Shown: positions 26,919 to 34,800 of the stretch, piece after piece | Layout: each line of letters starts with the position of its first letter | Numbering within the stretch: position 1 is the stretch's first letter | Source of the DNA: Haloferula luteola | Lineage (GTDB): Bacteria; Verrucomicrobiota; Verrucomicrobiia; Verrucomicrobiales; Akkermansiaceae | Reading direction: 5' to 3' | Assembly (NCBI RefSeq): GCF_014201715.1 | Contig: NZ_JACHFD010000004.1 | Span: 124,001 to 188,000 of the forward strand | Length of the DNA stretch: 64,000 nucleotides | Program-made: the position numbers and the translations under genes | Notes under the pieces: generated by a model | Seen by the model: only the letters and a program-made list of their open reading frames with translations | Told to the model about the DNA's origin: nothing | Database searches by the model: none

Positions 26919-28589
26919 TCAGTGGGGAAGGGTGAGCAGGATGAAGGTCTGGTCATCGGCCAAGGGGGCGGCGGTGGGGTGATAACCGAGGTGTTGGAGA
27001 AGCAGGAATTTGAGTTGTTCGGGGTCGGTGATGCCGCGGGTTTCACGGTGGAACCAGGCGGCGACTTCGTCTTGGGTTTCGAAGGTGGGGCGGCCGTTGC
27101 GGGGATCGGTCAGGCCGTCGGTGTATGCGAAGACCCGGGAGCCGGGTCCGATGGAGAGGGTGTGTTCGGTGAAGCGGGGATAGGGCTCGATGCCGATGGG
27201 GGGTTCGAGGGGTCCGGCCTCCATGAGGCTGCCATTGGAGACGACAATCGGCGCGTGCCCGGCATTGGCGATGCGGACGGTGCCGGAGGGGACGTCGACA
27301 ATGCCGACGGCGAGGGTGACGAACATTTCGAGGCGATCGAGGTCCTCGAACATCTGAGCAGCGACTTTTTCGAGAACGACTCCCGGGTGGTCGAAGTCCT
27401 CTCCGAGGGTGCGAATGATCGCTCGGGTGACGGCTGCCATCATGCTGGCGGCGACGCCTTTTCCCATGACATCGGCGATGACGAAGAAGTAGCCGGTGCC
27501 TTCGCAGGGAATCAGGTCGTAGAAATCTCCACCGATGGACAGGGCGCTTTCGCAATGGCCGACGACTTGGATGCCTTCAACGGGGTGGAGGCTGGGTGGC
27601 AGGAGGGAGCGCTGGATGGCGGCGGCGAGTTCGAACTCGTGGCGAGCGAGGCTTGAGCGGATGGCTTCTTGGCGGTGGCGGTGGGTGAGAAGTTGTTGGG
27701 TGAGGAATTCGCAGAAGGTGTGGATGAGGTTGACCTCACCGGCATTGAAGGGTTCGTCCGAACGGGTGCGAGCCAGGATGAGGGAGCCCATGGGGGCATC
27801 TTCCTGGAAGAAGGGGTGGATGATTCCGGTGCGGGAGCCGGCGGGAAGAAGCTCGGCGTCGGAGCCTTCGCACCAAAGATCGCGACGGGTTTCGATGGCT
27901 TGCAGTTCGGAGGCAGTGGGGGCGAAGTCTGCGACTCCCTGATGGGCGAGGCAGGTGAGTTCTTGATCCTGGACGATGCGCAGCAGGCCGAGGTCGGCAG
28001 AGGTGACGGTGATGAGGTGGTCGAGGAGGTGGCGGGCGAATTCGTCGATGGAGCGGGCGTTGCGGGCTTCCTCGGTGAATCGGAAGATGGACGAAAGGCT
28101 CTCGTAGCAGGCGGAGAGCTCTTCGGTCATGGCATCGAGAGTGGCCTCGTAGTCTTCCTCGGGTGGCAGAGGTGCAGGGAGTCGGCGGCTGAGCCGGAGG
28201 AGATTGGCGTGGCGACCGCGAGCATAGATGCGGTCGTCGGTGAGGGCTTCAATGAGGAACAGCCCCCGTCCGGACTCGGAGTCTTCGGGAGGGAGTTGAG
28301 GATCGTCGGGCCAATCGAATCCAGGGGTGCGATCGGTGAGGTGGAGAACGATTTCCTCAGGATGAAGGGTGAGGGTGACCTCAAGGTCGCCGGTGGGAGG
28401 AGGGTCACCCGGGTGGAGGACACAGTTGTTTCCGGCTTCGGAAAGGACGAGTTCCCAGCCAGAGGCGTGATCTTCGGGAACGCGGTGAGTGTTGAGGAAC
28501 TGGCGGGCCTGCATTGAGGCGTCGCGGACGGCCTCAAGGGTATAGGGACCTGACCAACGCCAGGAGGTGCCGGCGGTGGAAGGGGCCAT
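26919..28589 (-). CDS. SpoIIE-type phosphatase with anti-sigma-like HATPase and GAF domains
   Basis: 556 residues from ATG 28589 (TTG 28619 is possible). The order is: an RsbW/SpoIIAB-type HATPase (about 15-140; LVLSEAGNNCVLHPG, then DSESGRGLFLIEALTD), a helical linker, a GAF domain (about 185-315), and a PP2C/SpoIIE domain (about 335-556). The last has the metal-binding motifs IGGDFYDLIP, FVIADVMGKGVAASM and ADDQTFILL. The protein could both phosphorylate and dephosphorylate STAS proteins in one chain, a known arrangement in partner switching. The adjacent STAS gene is its probable substrate; GAF would sense a ligand. Confidence 0.9.
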   Translation of the reverse strand: MAPSTAGTSWRWSGPYTLEAVRDASMQARQFLNTHRVPEDHASGWELVLSEAGNNCVLHPGDPPPTGDLEVTLTLHPEEIVLHLTDRTPGFDWPDDPQLPPEDSESGRGLFLIEALTDDRIYARGRHANLLRLSRRLPAPLPPEEDYEATLDAMTEELSACYESLSSIFRFTEEARNARSIDEFARHLLDHLITVTSADLGLLRIVQDQELTCLAHQGVADFAPTASELQAIETRRDLWCEGSDAELLPAGSRTGIIHPFFQEDAPMGSLILARTRSDEPFNAGEVNLIHTFCEFLTQQLLTHRHRQEAIRSSLARHEFELAAAIQRSLLPPSLHPVEGIQVVGHCESALSIGGDFYDLIPCEGTGYFFVIADVMGKGVAASMMAAVTRAIIRTLGEDFDHPGVVLEKVAAQMFEDLDRLEMFVTLAVGIVDVPSGTVRIANAGHAPIVVSNGSLMEAGPLEPPIGIEPYPRFTEHTLSIGPGSRVFAYTDGLTDPRNGRPTFETQDEVAAWFHRETRGITDPEQLKFLLLQHLGYHPTAAPLADDQTFILLTLPH

Positions 28590-28629
28590 CGGGTTGCCGA
28601 TTTCTTGGGTCGGGCTCAATGGAAGGTCT

Positions 28630-28929
28630 TCAGGGAACGATTTCGAAGACGCGGTGGAGGCGGGTGAGTTCGAGCACCTGCATGGCGGGAGGGGTGGGCG
28701 CGAGCAAGCGGAAGTGCCCCTGCCGTTCGGCGGCGAGTTTCTGAAGGGAGATGAGGGTGCCGAGTCCGCTGGAATCCAGGAACGAGAGGGCGGAGGCGTC
28801 GAAATCGATGTGGATGACGTGATTCTCCAAGCGGGACCGGATCTCGTCTTTCACATCGCGGGCGGACCCGGCGGTCAGTTCGGTGATGCCGGAGACACGG
28901 AGGGTGTCACCGGTGGCTTCGGTGTGCAT
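28630..28929 (-). CDS. STAS-domain anti-sigma factor antagonist-like protein
   Basis: 99 residues from ATG 28929; the frame continues upstream, so the start is not certain. It is a single STAS domain with DFDASALSFLDSSGLGTLISL, where the Ser pair after Asp is the usual phosphorylation site. SpoIIAA/RsbV-like proteins switch partners when phosphorylated. The start overlaps the 3' end of the upstream fusion gene by 55 bases. Its kinase/phosphatase is encoded next door, and no classical sigma factor is in this operon, so the partner may be a non-sigma target. Confidence 0.88.
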   Translation of the reverse strand: MHTEATGDTLRVSGITELTAGSARDVKDEIRSRLENHVIHIDFDASALSFLDSSGLGTLISLQKLAAERQGHFRLLAPTPPAMQVLELTRLHRVFEIVP

Positions 28930-30173
28930 GGATCGGGTGATGGGCGGTTTCGGGAAACGAGCGAGCGAAGCCCGCGGGACAGGATGCGACGACGCCAAGC
29001 GAAGGTGGGGTGGCTGGCAAAGAGAGCGGCATGGGCGCGGGCTTCATCGTCCCAGGGTGCGGAGCAGCCTTCCGCCTCGGGAGCGGTGAAGACCCCGGGA
29101 GGAAGATGAAGCCAGAGGCGCTCAAATTCGGACTGGAGAAGGCAGGCTTGCTCGGGATCGAGGGGAGGATTGCCGGTCCACGCGAAGTGGCCGGTGACGA
29201 TCCGCCAGAGCTGCGGCCAGCGTGACCAAGTGCCGGGAAGAGCGGGAAGGTCCCCAAAGGAGATGCTGCGAAGTCCCTCGCCCGGTGCACTGGGCAGGAC
29301 GGCGAGTCGGCTTCTCCAAAATGGCCGCCGCCGGATCGGGGCGAGGAGGAGGGCAAAAAGGGGCAGGGGAAGGGTGAGCACCAGCATGCCCAGCGCCAGC
29401 ATGCGCCAGGTGAGCCGCGAGGCAGCTTCCCTTGGGGGATCGAGGTGGGACAGCAGGAAGGCATCGGTGAGGCGGACCTGAGAGCCATTCGACCAGTTGG
29501 TGAGGGACGAACCGGTGGCGACCGAGCGGGAGAGGTGGGTGAGGCTGCCGAGGTAGGTTCGGGAGCCGAGCGTGGAATCGGCGATTTCGGCGTGGGCCTC
29601 CACGAGGGCGTCATTTTCGACAAAGGCGCGTGGGCCGAGGTGGGCGTGCTCGCCAATGGCGGCTTGATGGCCGATCCAACAGGGCGCGACGAGCACGGCG
29701 GTGGGCGAGATACGGGTCTTCATGCCGGCCCAGATACCGGGGGCGATTTCCCGGGCGCCGACTTGGCCTGGAGCAAGGATGGGCAGGAGTTCGGCGCGAG
29801 AGGCATGCCAGTCCGCCGGTCCGGTGAGGATGGGAACATCCGGGCGTTGGGGGAGGTGATCGAGCGGCTCGATGGATGCCTCGGTGGGAATGTCATAGCG
29901 GCTGCGGGCCTCGGCGATGCTGAGTTCGTGAGGAGTGGCGACGACTTGGACATCGAGCCCCCAGGCGGAGCCTCCGCTCAGGTAATCGCGCAACTCCGCA
30001 GGACGATCGCTGGCGTAGAGGGTGACGGATTTCACGCCTGCGACGGAGCAACCGTGGAGGGCATGATCGAGGAAAGGTTTTCCCAGATAGAGTCCGAGCA
30101 CGAGCGGCAGGCCACCGGTGTGGTCGGCGAGGCCTTCTCGGGTATCCGGGCAGATGAAATGGGCGTGGCTCAT
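28875..30173 (-). CDS. Nucleotidyltransferase/left-handed beta-helix protein fused to a truncated sugar-transferase-like part
   Basis: 432 residues. The first 100 or so resemble the fold of sugar-nucleotide transferases (GLPLVLGLYLGKPFLDHAL, then SVTLYASDRPAEL) but lack the clear GGxGxRL signature. Residues 150-240 carry hexapeptide-like repeats (APCWIGHQAAIGEHAHLGPRA and so on). A transmembrane helix follows (LALGMLVLTLPLPLFALLLAPI). The C-terminal part has ISFGDLPALPGTWSRWPQLWRIVTGHFAWTGNPPL. This aligns by eye with the LPQLxNVLxGxMSLVGPRP end of bacterial sugar transferases. Activity is doubtful; it may be a regulatory partner of the next enzyme. ATGA overlap with the sugar transferase gene. 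Confidence 0.7.
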   Translation of the reverse strand: MSHAHFICPDTREGLADHTGGLPLVLGLYLGKPFLDHALHGCSVAGVKSVTLYASDRPAELRDYLSGGSAWGLDVQVVATPHELSIAEARSRYDIPTEASIEPLDHLPQRPDVPILTGPADWHASRAELLPILAPGQVGAREIAPGIWAGMKTRISPTAVLVAPCWIGHQAAIGEHAHLGPRAFVENDALVEAHAEIADSTLGSRTYLGSLTHLSRSVATGSSLTNWSNGSQVRLTDAFLLSHLDPPREAASRLTWRMLALGMLVLTLPLPLFALLLAPIRRRPFWRSRLAVLPSAPGEGLRSISFGDLPALPGTWSRWPQLWRIVTGHFAWTGNPPLDPEQACLLQSEFERLWLHLPPGVFTAPEAEGCSAPWDDEARAHAALFASHPTFAWRRRILSRGLRSLVSRNRPSPDPCTPKPPVTPSVSPASPN

Positions 30174-30928
30174 GCTCCTCCTTTCCCTAGTAGCACGGCC
30201 GGCACGGTTTTGGCGAGAATGAGGAGGTCCTTGAAGACGGATTGGCTCTCGATGTAGCGGACATCGAGGTCGACCTGCTCGGGAAATTCGATCTGGTTGC
30301 GATCGCCAACTTCAAGGAGCCGGCCTTCGCGTTCGCCGATCTGCCAGAGGCAGGTGATGCCTGGCACGGCGAGCAAGCGGCGTCGGTCATCCGGCGAATA
30401 GAGGGCCACCTCGCGGGGCAATGGCGGGCGGGGTCCGACGAGGGACATTTCACCCCGGAGGACGTTGATGAGCTGAGGCAGTTCATCCATCGAGGATTTG
30501 CGAATGAAGCGCCCGACTGGGGTGATGCGGGGATCGTCCTTCATTTTGAAGGTGATGCCATCGGACTTCTCGTTGTGGGCGAGGAGTTCCTTGAGGCGGG
30601 CCTCGGCATCGACGCACATGCTGCGGAATTTGAGCATGCCGAACTCCCGGCCACGGAAGCCGACCCGGGTTTGACGGAAAAAGACCGGCCCGCCATCGCG
30701 TCGCACGAGCAGGGCCACGGTGATCATCACCGGGGACAAAACGAGCAGCAGGATTCCGGCAGCTACCAGATCCATGAGGCGTTTGACTCCCCGGGTGAAG
30801 CCGATGGTGAGCCGCCATGCGGATCGTTTCCACGCCATGTACGCCCGCATGCGGAGCCGGCCCATGCGACTCGTACTACCAAGCAGGCGCTTGGCGGAGA
30901 GTTCAGCGATGGCTTCCTGAGTTAACAC
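30170..30928 (-). CDS. Undecaprenyl-phosphate sugar phosphotransferase (initiating glycosyltransferase)
   Basis: 252 residues. A transmembrane/re-entrant hydrophobic stretch (LMDLVAAGILLLVLSPVMI) is followed by the catalytic domain: PVFFRQTRVGFRGREFGMLKFRSM, then ITPVGRFIRKSSMDELPQLINVLRGEMSLVGPRP and GITCLWQIGEREG. This family moves a sugar-1-phosphate onto undecaprenyl phosphate to start each repeat unit. It is the promoter-proximal gene of the operon. Start is GTG 30928 without a clear ribosome binding site, and the codon is partly buried in a hairpin; internal ATG codons are further in. Confidence 0.93.
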   Translation of the reverse strand: MLTQEAIAELSAKRLLGSTSRMGRLRMRAYMAWKRSAWRLTIGFTRGVKRLMDLVAAGILLLVLSPVMITVALLVRRDGGPVFFRQTRVGFRGREFGMLKFRSMCVDAEARLKELLAHNEKSDGITFKMKDDPRITPVGRFIRKSSMDELPQLINVLRGEMSLVGPRPPLPREVALYSPDDRRRLLAVPGITCLWQIGEREGRLLEVGDRNQIEFPEQVDLDVRYIESQSVFKDLLILAKTVPAVLLGKGGA

Positions 30929-31003
30929 GGTGGGACTGGGGTGAATCGAGACCCCTTATGAAGTTCATCCCACCGTCTTGAAGCAAATGCGAAATTTCAA
31001 GAC
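30928..31003 (-). promoter_or_regulatory. Two tandem hairpins between the hybrid kinase and the polysaccharide operon
   Basis: Read on the minus strand, GTCTTGAA/TTCAAGAC (30996-31003 and 30975-30982) forms the first stem, just after the kinase stop. The second is CGGTGGGA/TCCCACCG (30968-30975 and 30928-30935) with an inner GGGG/CCCC stem (30952-30955, 30938-30941). It runs into the sugar transferase GTG start. Neither has a T-run. They may limit read-through or control translation of the first gene of the operon. Confidence 0.5.
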
Positions 31004-33669
31004 ATCGGGAAAATAACGGTATTGACTCCGAGTGCTTGGACGGCGTCGTGGAGCTCACGGGAGGCCGTTTGGGCGACTTTTTGAAGGTCGGGCATGAGCT
31101 GATTGGCGAGATTCAGATCGCGGTCGGCGCAGGCTTTTTCCACTGCCGCGGCGGCGTGGCGGAGGTCCTCCAGGCCAAAAATGGAGGAGGATCCTTTGAG
31201 TGAGTGGGCGTGGCGGCGCGCATCCTCGTCATTGCGCAGGTCGAGGGAGTGGCGGATGGAATCAATCTGGGCTTCGAGATCTTGATTGAATTCGGCCGCG
31301 AGAGTGACGGCATCCTCGACGGTGAGTTCCTGAGCGAGTTGGCGAAGTGTGCGAGTCGCTTGGCTTTCAGGGGTTTCCTGGAAGGGAGCGGCATCGGGCC
31401 GGGAGTTGGATCGAATCATATCACGCAGGGAATGGATCTTGATCGGCTTGGGAAGATAATCATTCATGCCCGCCTTGAGACAAAGATCGCGGTCACCGGA
31501 TAAGGCATTGGCGGTGAGGGCAATGATCTTCGCGGGAGGGACTTGATGGTCGGCCTCCCATTCACGGATCCGGCGGGTGGCTTCGAGGCCATCCATGCCG
31601 GGCATTTGGACATCCATGAGGATGATGTCGTAGCGTTCACGGACGGCGGCATCGAGGGCTTCCTGGCCATCGACGGCGATGTCCGGGGTGCAGCCGATCT
31701 GGGCGAGTGCTGCGAGGGCGAGTTTGCGGTTGATGGGGTTGTCCTCAGCGAGGAGCAGGCGCAGCTCGAATTGTTCTTTTTCGGCAGGAGACGCTGCGGG
31801 TTGGACTTCGGGTGTAGGGACCCAATCCTTGGCGGTCTTTTTGATGAGAAGGTTGAAGAAGGGAGAGACCTTGAGGGGTTTCGAAACGGTGCCGGAGATG
31901 GCGTCGCCAAAACGATCGCGTTCGGCCACGAGGTCGCCAGGAGGGCAGAGAATGAGGGGTGGCGTTCCCGATTCGGCGAGTTCGCGGACAAATTCAATGC
32001 CCTCGGGGGTTTCCGCGGAGCCTTGATCGACGAGGGCAGTGGAGATGGGGCCTTCGAGCAAGCTCGAGCGAGCTTCGGAGACCGTGGAGGCAACGCGCAC
32101 GCTCATGCCCCAACGCTCGAGGAGCTCGGCGAGCACGCTGCGGCTCCAGCCGTGGGTATCGAGAATGAGGGCGGCGAGACCGGTGAGGCCGGGGTGCGGA
32201 ACGGGCTGGATGAGATCAGGGAGGTCCTCGGCCTTGCGAGTCCGCAAGGTGAAGGTGAAGACGGAGCCGACGTCGGGAGTGCTATCGGCACGGATGGTTC
32301 CGCCCATGAGTTCGACGAGTCGGCGACAGATGGCGAGCCCCAGGCCGGTGCCACCGAAGCGGCGCGAGGTGGAACTGTCTTGTTGGTGAAATGGGGTGAA
32401 CAACTTACCGATTTGGTCGGCGGGAATGCCGATGCCGGAGTCGGAGATGCGGAAAGTGAGTTCGATTTCGCCTGTGGCGTCCGGCTTGTTGGCGGAGATT
32501 TCCAGGCGAACTTCGCCGTGAGGGGTGAATTTGACGGCGTTGCCCACGAGGTTGACAAGAACCTGTCGAAGACGATGCGAGTCGCCGGTGATGGAGGTGG
32601 GGACGTTCGGTTCGAATCGGGCGGCGAGGTCGATGCCTTTTTCCGCGGCAGCGGTCGAGACGGTGCCCAGGGCATCGTCGACGGAGGTTTGGAGGCAGAA
32701 CGGATGGTCTTCGATCTCCATGTGACCCGATTCGATTTTGGAGAAATCGAGGACGTCGTTGATAACGCGGAGGAGAGCCTCGGCGCTGGTGCGGATGGCG
32801 GAGACGAAATCCTGTTGCTGGTCAGAAAGGATGGTTTGCTGGAGCAGCTGGGCGAATCCGAGTACGCCATTCATCGGAGTACGGATTTCGTGGCTCATGG
32901 TAGCGAGGAAGTCGCTCTTGGCGCGGTTGGCGCTGGCGGCTTCGTCGGCGAGGGCGTTGGCGCGGTCACGCTCCTGGGTGATGCGGGTGCGCGATTGGTC
33001 GAGGTCCTCGATCATGCTGAGCATGACGCGACGGTTTTTTTCGAGTTCCTCGGCGCGGCGGGTGAGGTCGTCGGAAGCGTGGCGGAGGCGATCTTCGGCG
33101 GCTTTCTGGCGGGTGATGTCGGCCATCACGCCCATGATTTCCTTGACCTTATGGTTCTCGCGGATGGGGAGGAGGATGACTTCGCAGACGATGTTGGCGT
33201 GCCAGAAGTCGATTTCGAAGCGTTGCTCTTCGCCCTTCCATGCGCGGAGGAAATGGATCGAGTGACGGGGGTCCTCGATCAGCATCGCGATGGTTTCCTT
33301 TTCGAGCCGATTGTGATTCCAGCCGAGGCGGGCGATCAGCCTGCGGCCGCGGGCGAGGTGAACTTGGAAGGCATCCTCGTGGCGCGCGCAGCGGAAGATG
33401 ATGTTGGGTTGTTCGTTGAGGGTTTCCTCGAAGAGCTTGGAGAGGTCACGAATTCGGGATTCGGACTCTTGGCGGAGGCGTTCGTTGGCTTCGGTGAGTT
33501 CTTCTGAGGCGGTTTCGAGGGTATGGGAGAGGAATTGGTGCTGGGTTTGGAAGTCCTCGTAGGTCTTTCCAACGACAGTCACGAGGCGTTGCAGATCTGG
33601 ATGGGAGTCCAGATCCAGCTGGGGGAGCCGGCGGAGTTGGCGGAGCAGTAGGGGATGGATGTCAGACAT
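30997..33669 (-). CDS. Cytoplasmic hybrid histidine kinase (PAS-HisKA-HATPase-REC-REC-HPt)
   Basis: 890 residues from ATG 33669, which overlaps the FIST gene by 8 bases; a TTG lies three codons upstream. No membrane helix is seen. The order is: coiled coil, PAS-like domain (about 75-190), coiled coil, HisKA with His260 in SHEIRTPMNG, HATPase with FRISDSGIGI and GTGLGLAICRRLV, a degenerate receiver, a full receiver (LLLAEDNPINRK, IILMDVQMPGMDG, LPKPI) and a C-terminal HPt (RRHAHSLKGSSS). This is BarA/ArcB-like phosphorelay architecture. The final response regulator is not in the operon; the receiver protein at 26540 and the NarL-type regulator at 40511 are candidates. The likely signal comes from the H-NOX/HNOBA/FIST proteins upstream. 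Confidence 0.92.
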   Translation of the reverse strand: MSDIHPLLLRQLRRLPQLDLDSHPDLQRLVTVVGKTYEDFQTQHQFLSHTLETASEELTEANERLRQESESRIRDLSKLFEETLNEQPNIIFRCARHEDAFQVHLARGRRLIARLGWNHNRLEKETIAMLIEDPRHSIHFLRAWKGEEQRFEIDFWHANIVCEVILLPIRENHKVKEIMGVMADITRQKAAEDRLRHASDDLTRRAEELEKNRRVMLSMIEDLDQSRTRITQERDRANALADEAASANRAKSDFLATMSHEIRTPMNGVLGFAQLLQQTILSDQQQDFVSAIRTSAEALLRVINDVLDFSKIESGHMEIEDHPFCLQTSVDDALGTVSTAAAEKGIDLAARFEPNVPTSITGDSHRLRQVLVNLVGNAVKFTPHGEVRLEISANKPDATGEIELTFRISDSGIGIPADQIGKLFTPFHQQDSSTSRRFGGTGLGLAICRRLVELMGGTIRADSTPDVGSVFTFTLRTRKAEDLPDLIQPVPHPGLTGLAALILDTHGWSRSVLAELLERWGMSVRVASTVSEARSSLLEGPISTALVDQGSAETPEGIEFVRELAESGTPPLILCPPGDLVAERDRFGDAISGTVSKPLKVSPFFNLLIKKTAKDWVPTPEVQPAASPAEKEQFELRLLLAEDNPINRKLALAALAQIGCTPDIAVDGQEALDAAVRERYDIILMDVQMPGMDGLEATRRIREWEADHQVPPAKIIALTANALSGDRDLCLKAGMNDYLPKPIKIHSLRDMIRSNSRPDAAPFQETPESQATRTLRQLAQELTVEDAVTLAAEFNQDLEAQIDSIRHSLDLRNDEDARRHAHSLKGSSSIFGLEDLRHAAAAVEKACADRDLNLANQLMPDLQKVAQTASRELHDAVQALGVNTVIFPMS

Positions 33670-34795
33670 TTTCTCCAAGGAGGATGACGGTCATCGTCTG
33701 ATTGTGCAGCGCACACGAGCCGGTGCGATGGTGGGGGCAGACTTCACCGTAGGAATAAAATCCGAGGGTCGGGGTCGATGGGGGAAGGTTGTCGAGAACG
33801 GCCTCAAGCTCGTCTTCGGCCCGTTGACCGAGCACGAGCCTGCGGCCGACGCAGCTGACGAGGAGAGCGAGGGAGGGGGTGAAATCGCCGATGGGGCGGG
33901 CGATTTCGGCGGCTTCTGCGGCGCCGTCGATGAGCTGCTCGGCGCTGGCCTTCATGAGGCGGCTGAAAGTGCCTTCCGGCATATCGCCGGCAAAGCGCAC
34001 GGATTGGGTGGCTTCGTCGATGCCGAGGATGGTGCGCACCACGACTTGCTCGGGTTCGTCCCCGCGGACCAGACCGAGGGGAAAGAGGAGGCCGGTGGCG
34101 GGCAGTCCGCTGGCCAGTTCTCCGAGATAGCGTTTGTAGAGCTGGAGGGCGGGTTGGCCATCGAGCTCGAACACGGTGTTGCCCTCGGAGCGAGTGATGA
34201 GGCGCCGGGGGCCGAAGGCTTCCCAGCCTCCGCAGGCTCCAAAGCTGGCATCGAAGTGGGGGCCATAGAACCCGATGGCAACGATTTGGCGGGATTTGAT
34301 GCAGTCACCGAGGCCGACGAGAGTTTCGCCGAAATGGGAGCCATCGCCGGCGAGCCCGCCGGAGGCGATCACGCCGGGGGGGAGGACTTGCTGGAAGCCT
34401 TCGATGAGGGCGCTGCCATTGACGTGAATGCCATCGGAGAGGAGGAGGACATGTTTGAGGTCCTGACCGATCAGGTTCTCGGCGAGCTGGCGGCCGACTT
34501 CGCGACTGTCGAAGTTTTCGGGGAGCTGTTGGCTGACGGCATGCACACGGGTGCCGTGGAAAGTGCAGAGAGCTGCGACGATGGCTCCATCATGCACGGT
34601 GGCTCCGTGGATTTCCCCGGAGGTGCTGCAGCCGCAGACGAGGGCATCCGGAAACCGCTCACCGAGTTCATGGATGGCTCCTGATCCTAAGGCTTTGCGA
34701 TTGCCGAAGTAGAGAATGAGGCGGGGGTCACCGCCGGTTTGCAGGTCAAGATCCCAACCGTTTTCCGGCGTCCAAAGCGTGGTGAGCGTTTCCAT
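33662..34795 (-). CDS. FIST-domain sensory protein
   Basis: 377 residues from ATG 34795, 5 bases after the HNOBA-PAS gene. The FIST N-terminal part has RLILYFGNRKALGSG..GCSTSGEI, then LLLSDGIHVNGSALIEGF and GGLAGDG. The FIST C-terminal part has LGIDEATQSVRFAGDMPEG, ALLVSCVGRRLVLG, and the end GFYSYGEVCPH..CALHNQTMTVILL. FIST domains are thought to bind small ligands and often sit beside kinases and chemoreceptors. There is no signal peptide or membrane helix. It overlaps the kinase gene by 8 bases and probably feeds it a signal. Confidence 0.92.
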   Translation of the reverse strand: METLTTLWTPENGWDLDLQTGGDPRLILYFGNRKALGSGAIHELGERFPDALVCGCSTSGEIHGATVHDGAIVAALCTFHGTRVHAVSQQLPENFDSREVGRQLAENLIGQDLKHVLLLSDGIHVNGSALIEGFQQVLPPGVIASGGLAGDGSHFGETLVGLGDCIKSRQIVAIGFYGPHFDASFGACGGWEAFGPRRLITRSEGNTVFELDGQPALQLYKRYLGELASGLPATGLLFPLGLVRGDEPEQVVVRTILGIDEATQSVRFAGDMPEGTFSRLMKASAEQLIDGAAEAAEIARPIGDFTPSLALLVSCVGRRLVLGQRAEDELEAVLDNLPPSTPTLGFYSYGEVCPHHRTGSCALHNQTMTVILLGENV

Positions 34796-34800
34796 GGCGG

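Noticed and set aside
31543-33507. Plus-strand frame of 654 codons opposite the hybrid kinase
   Set aside because: Gly/Glu/Asp-rich complement of a well-defined kinase; no start signal or family resemblance.
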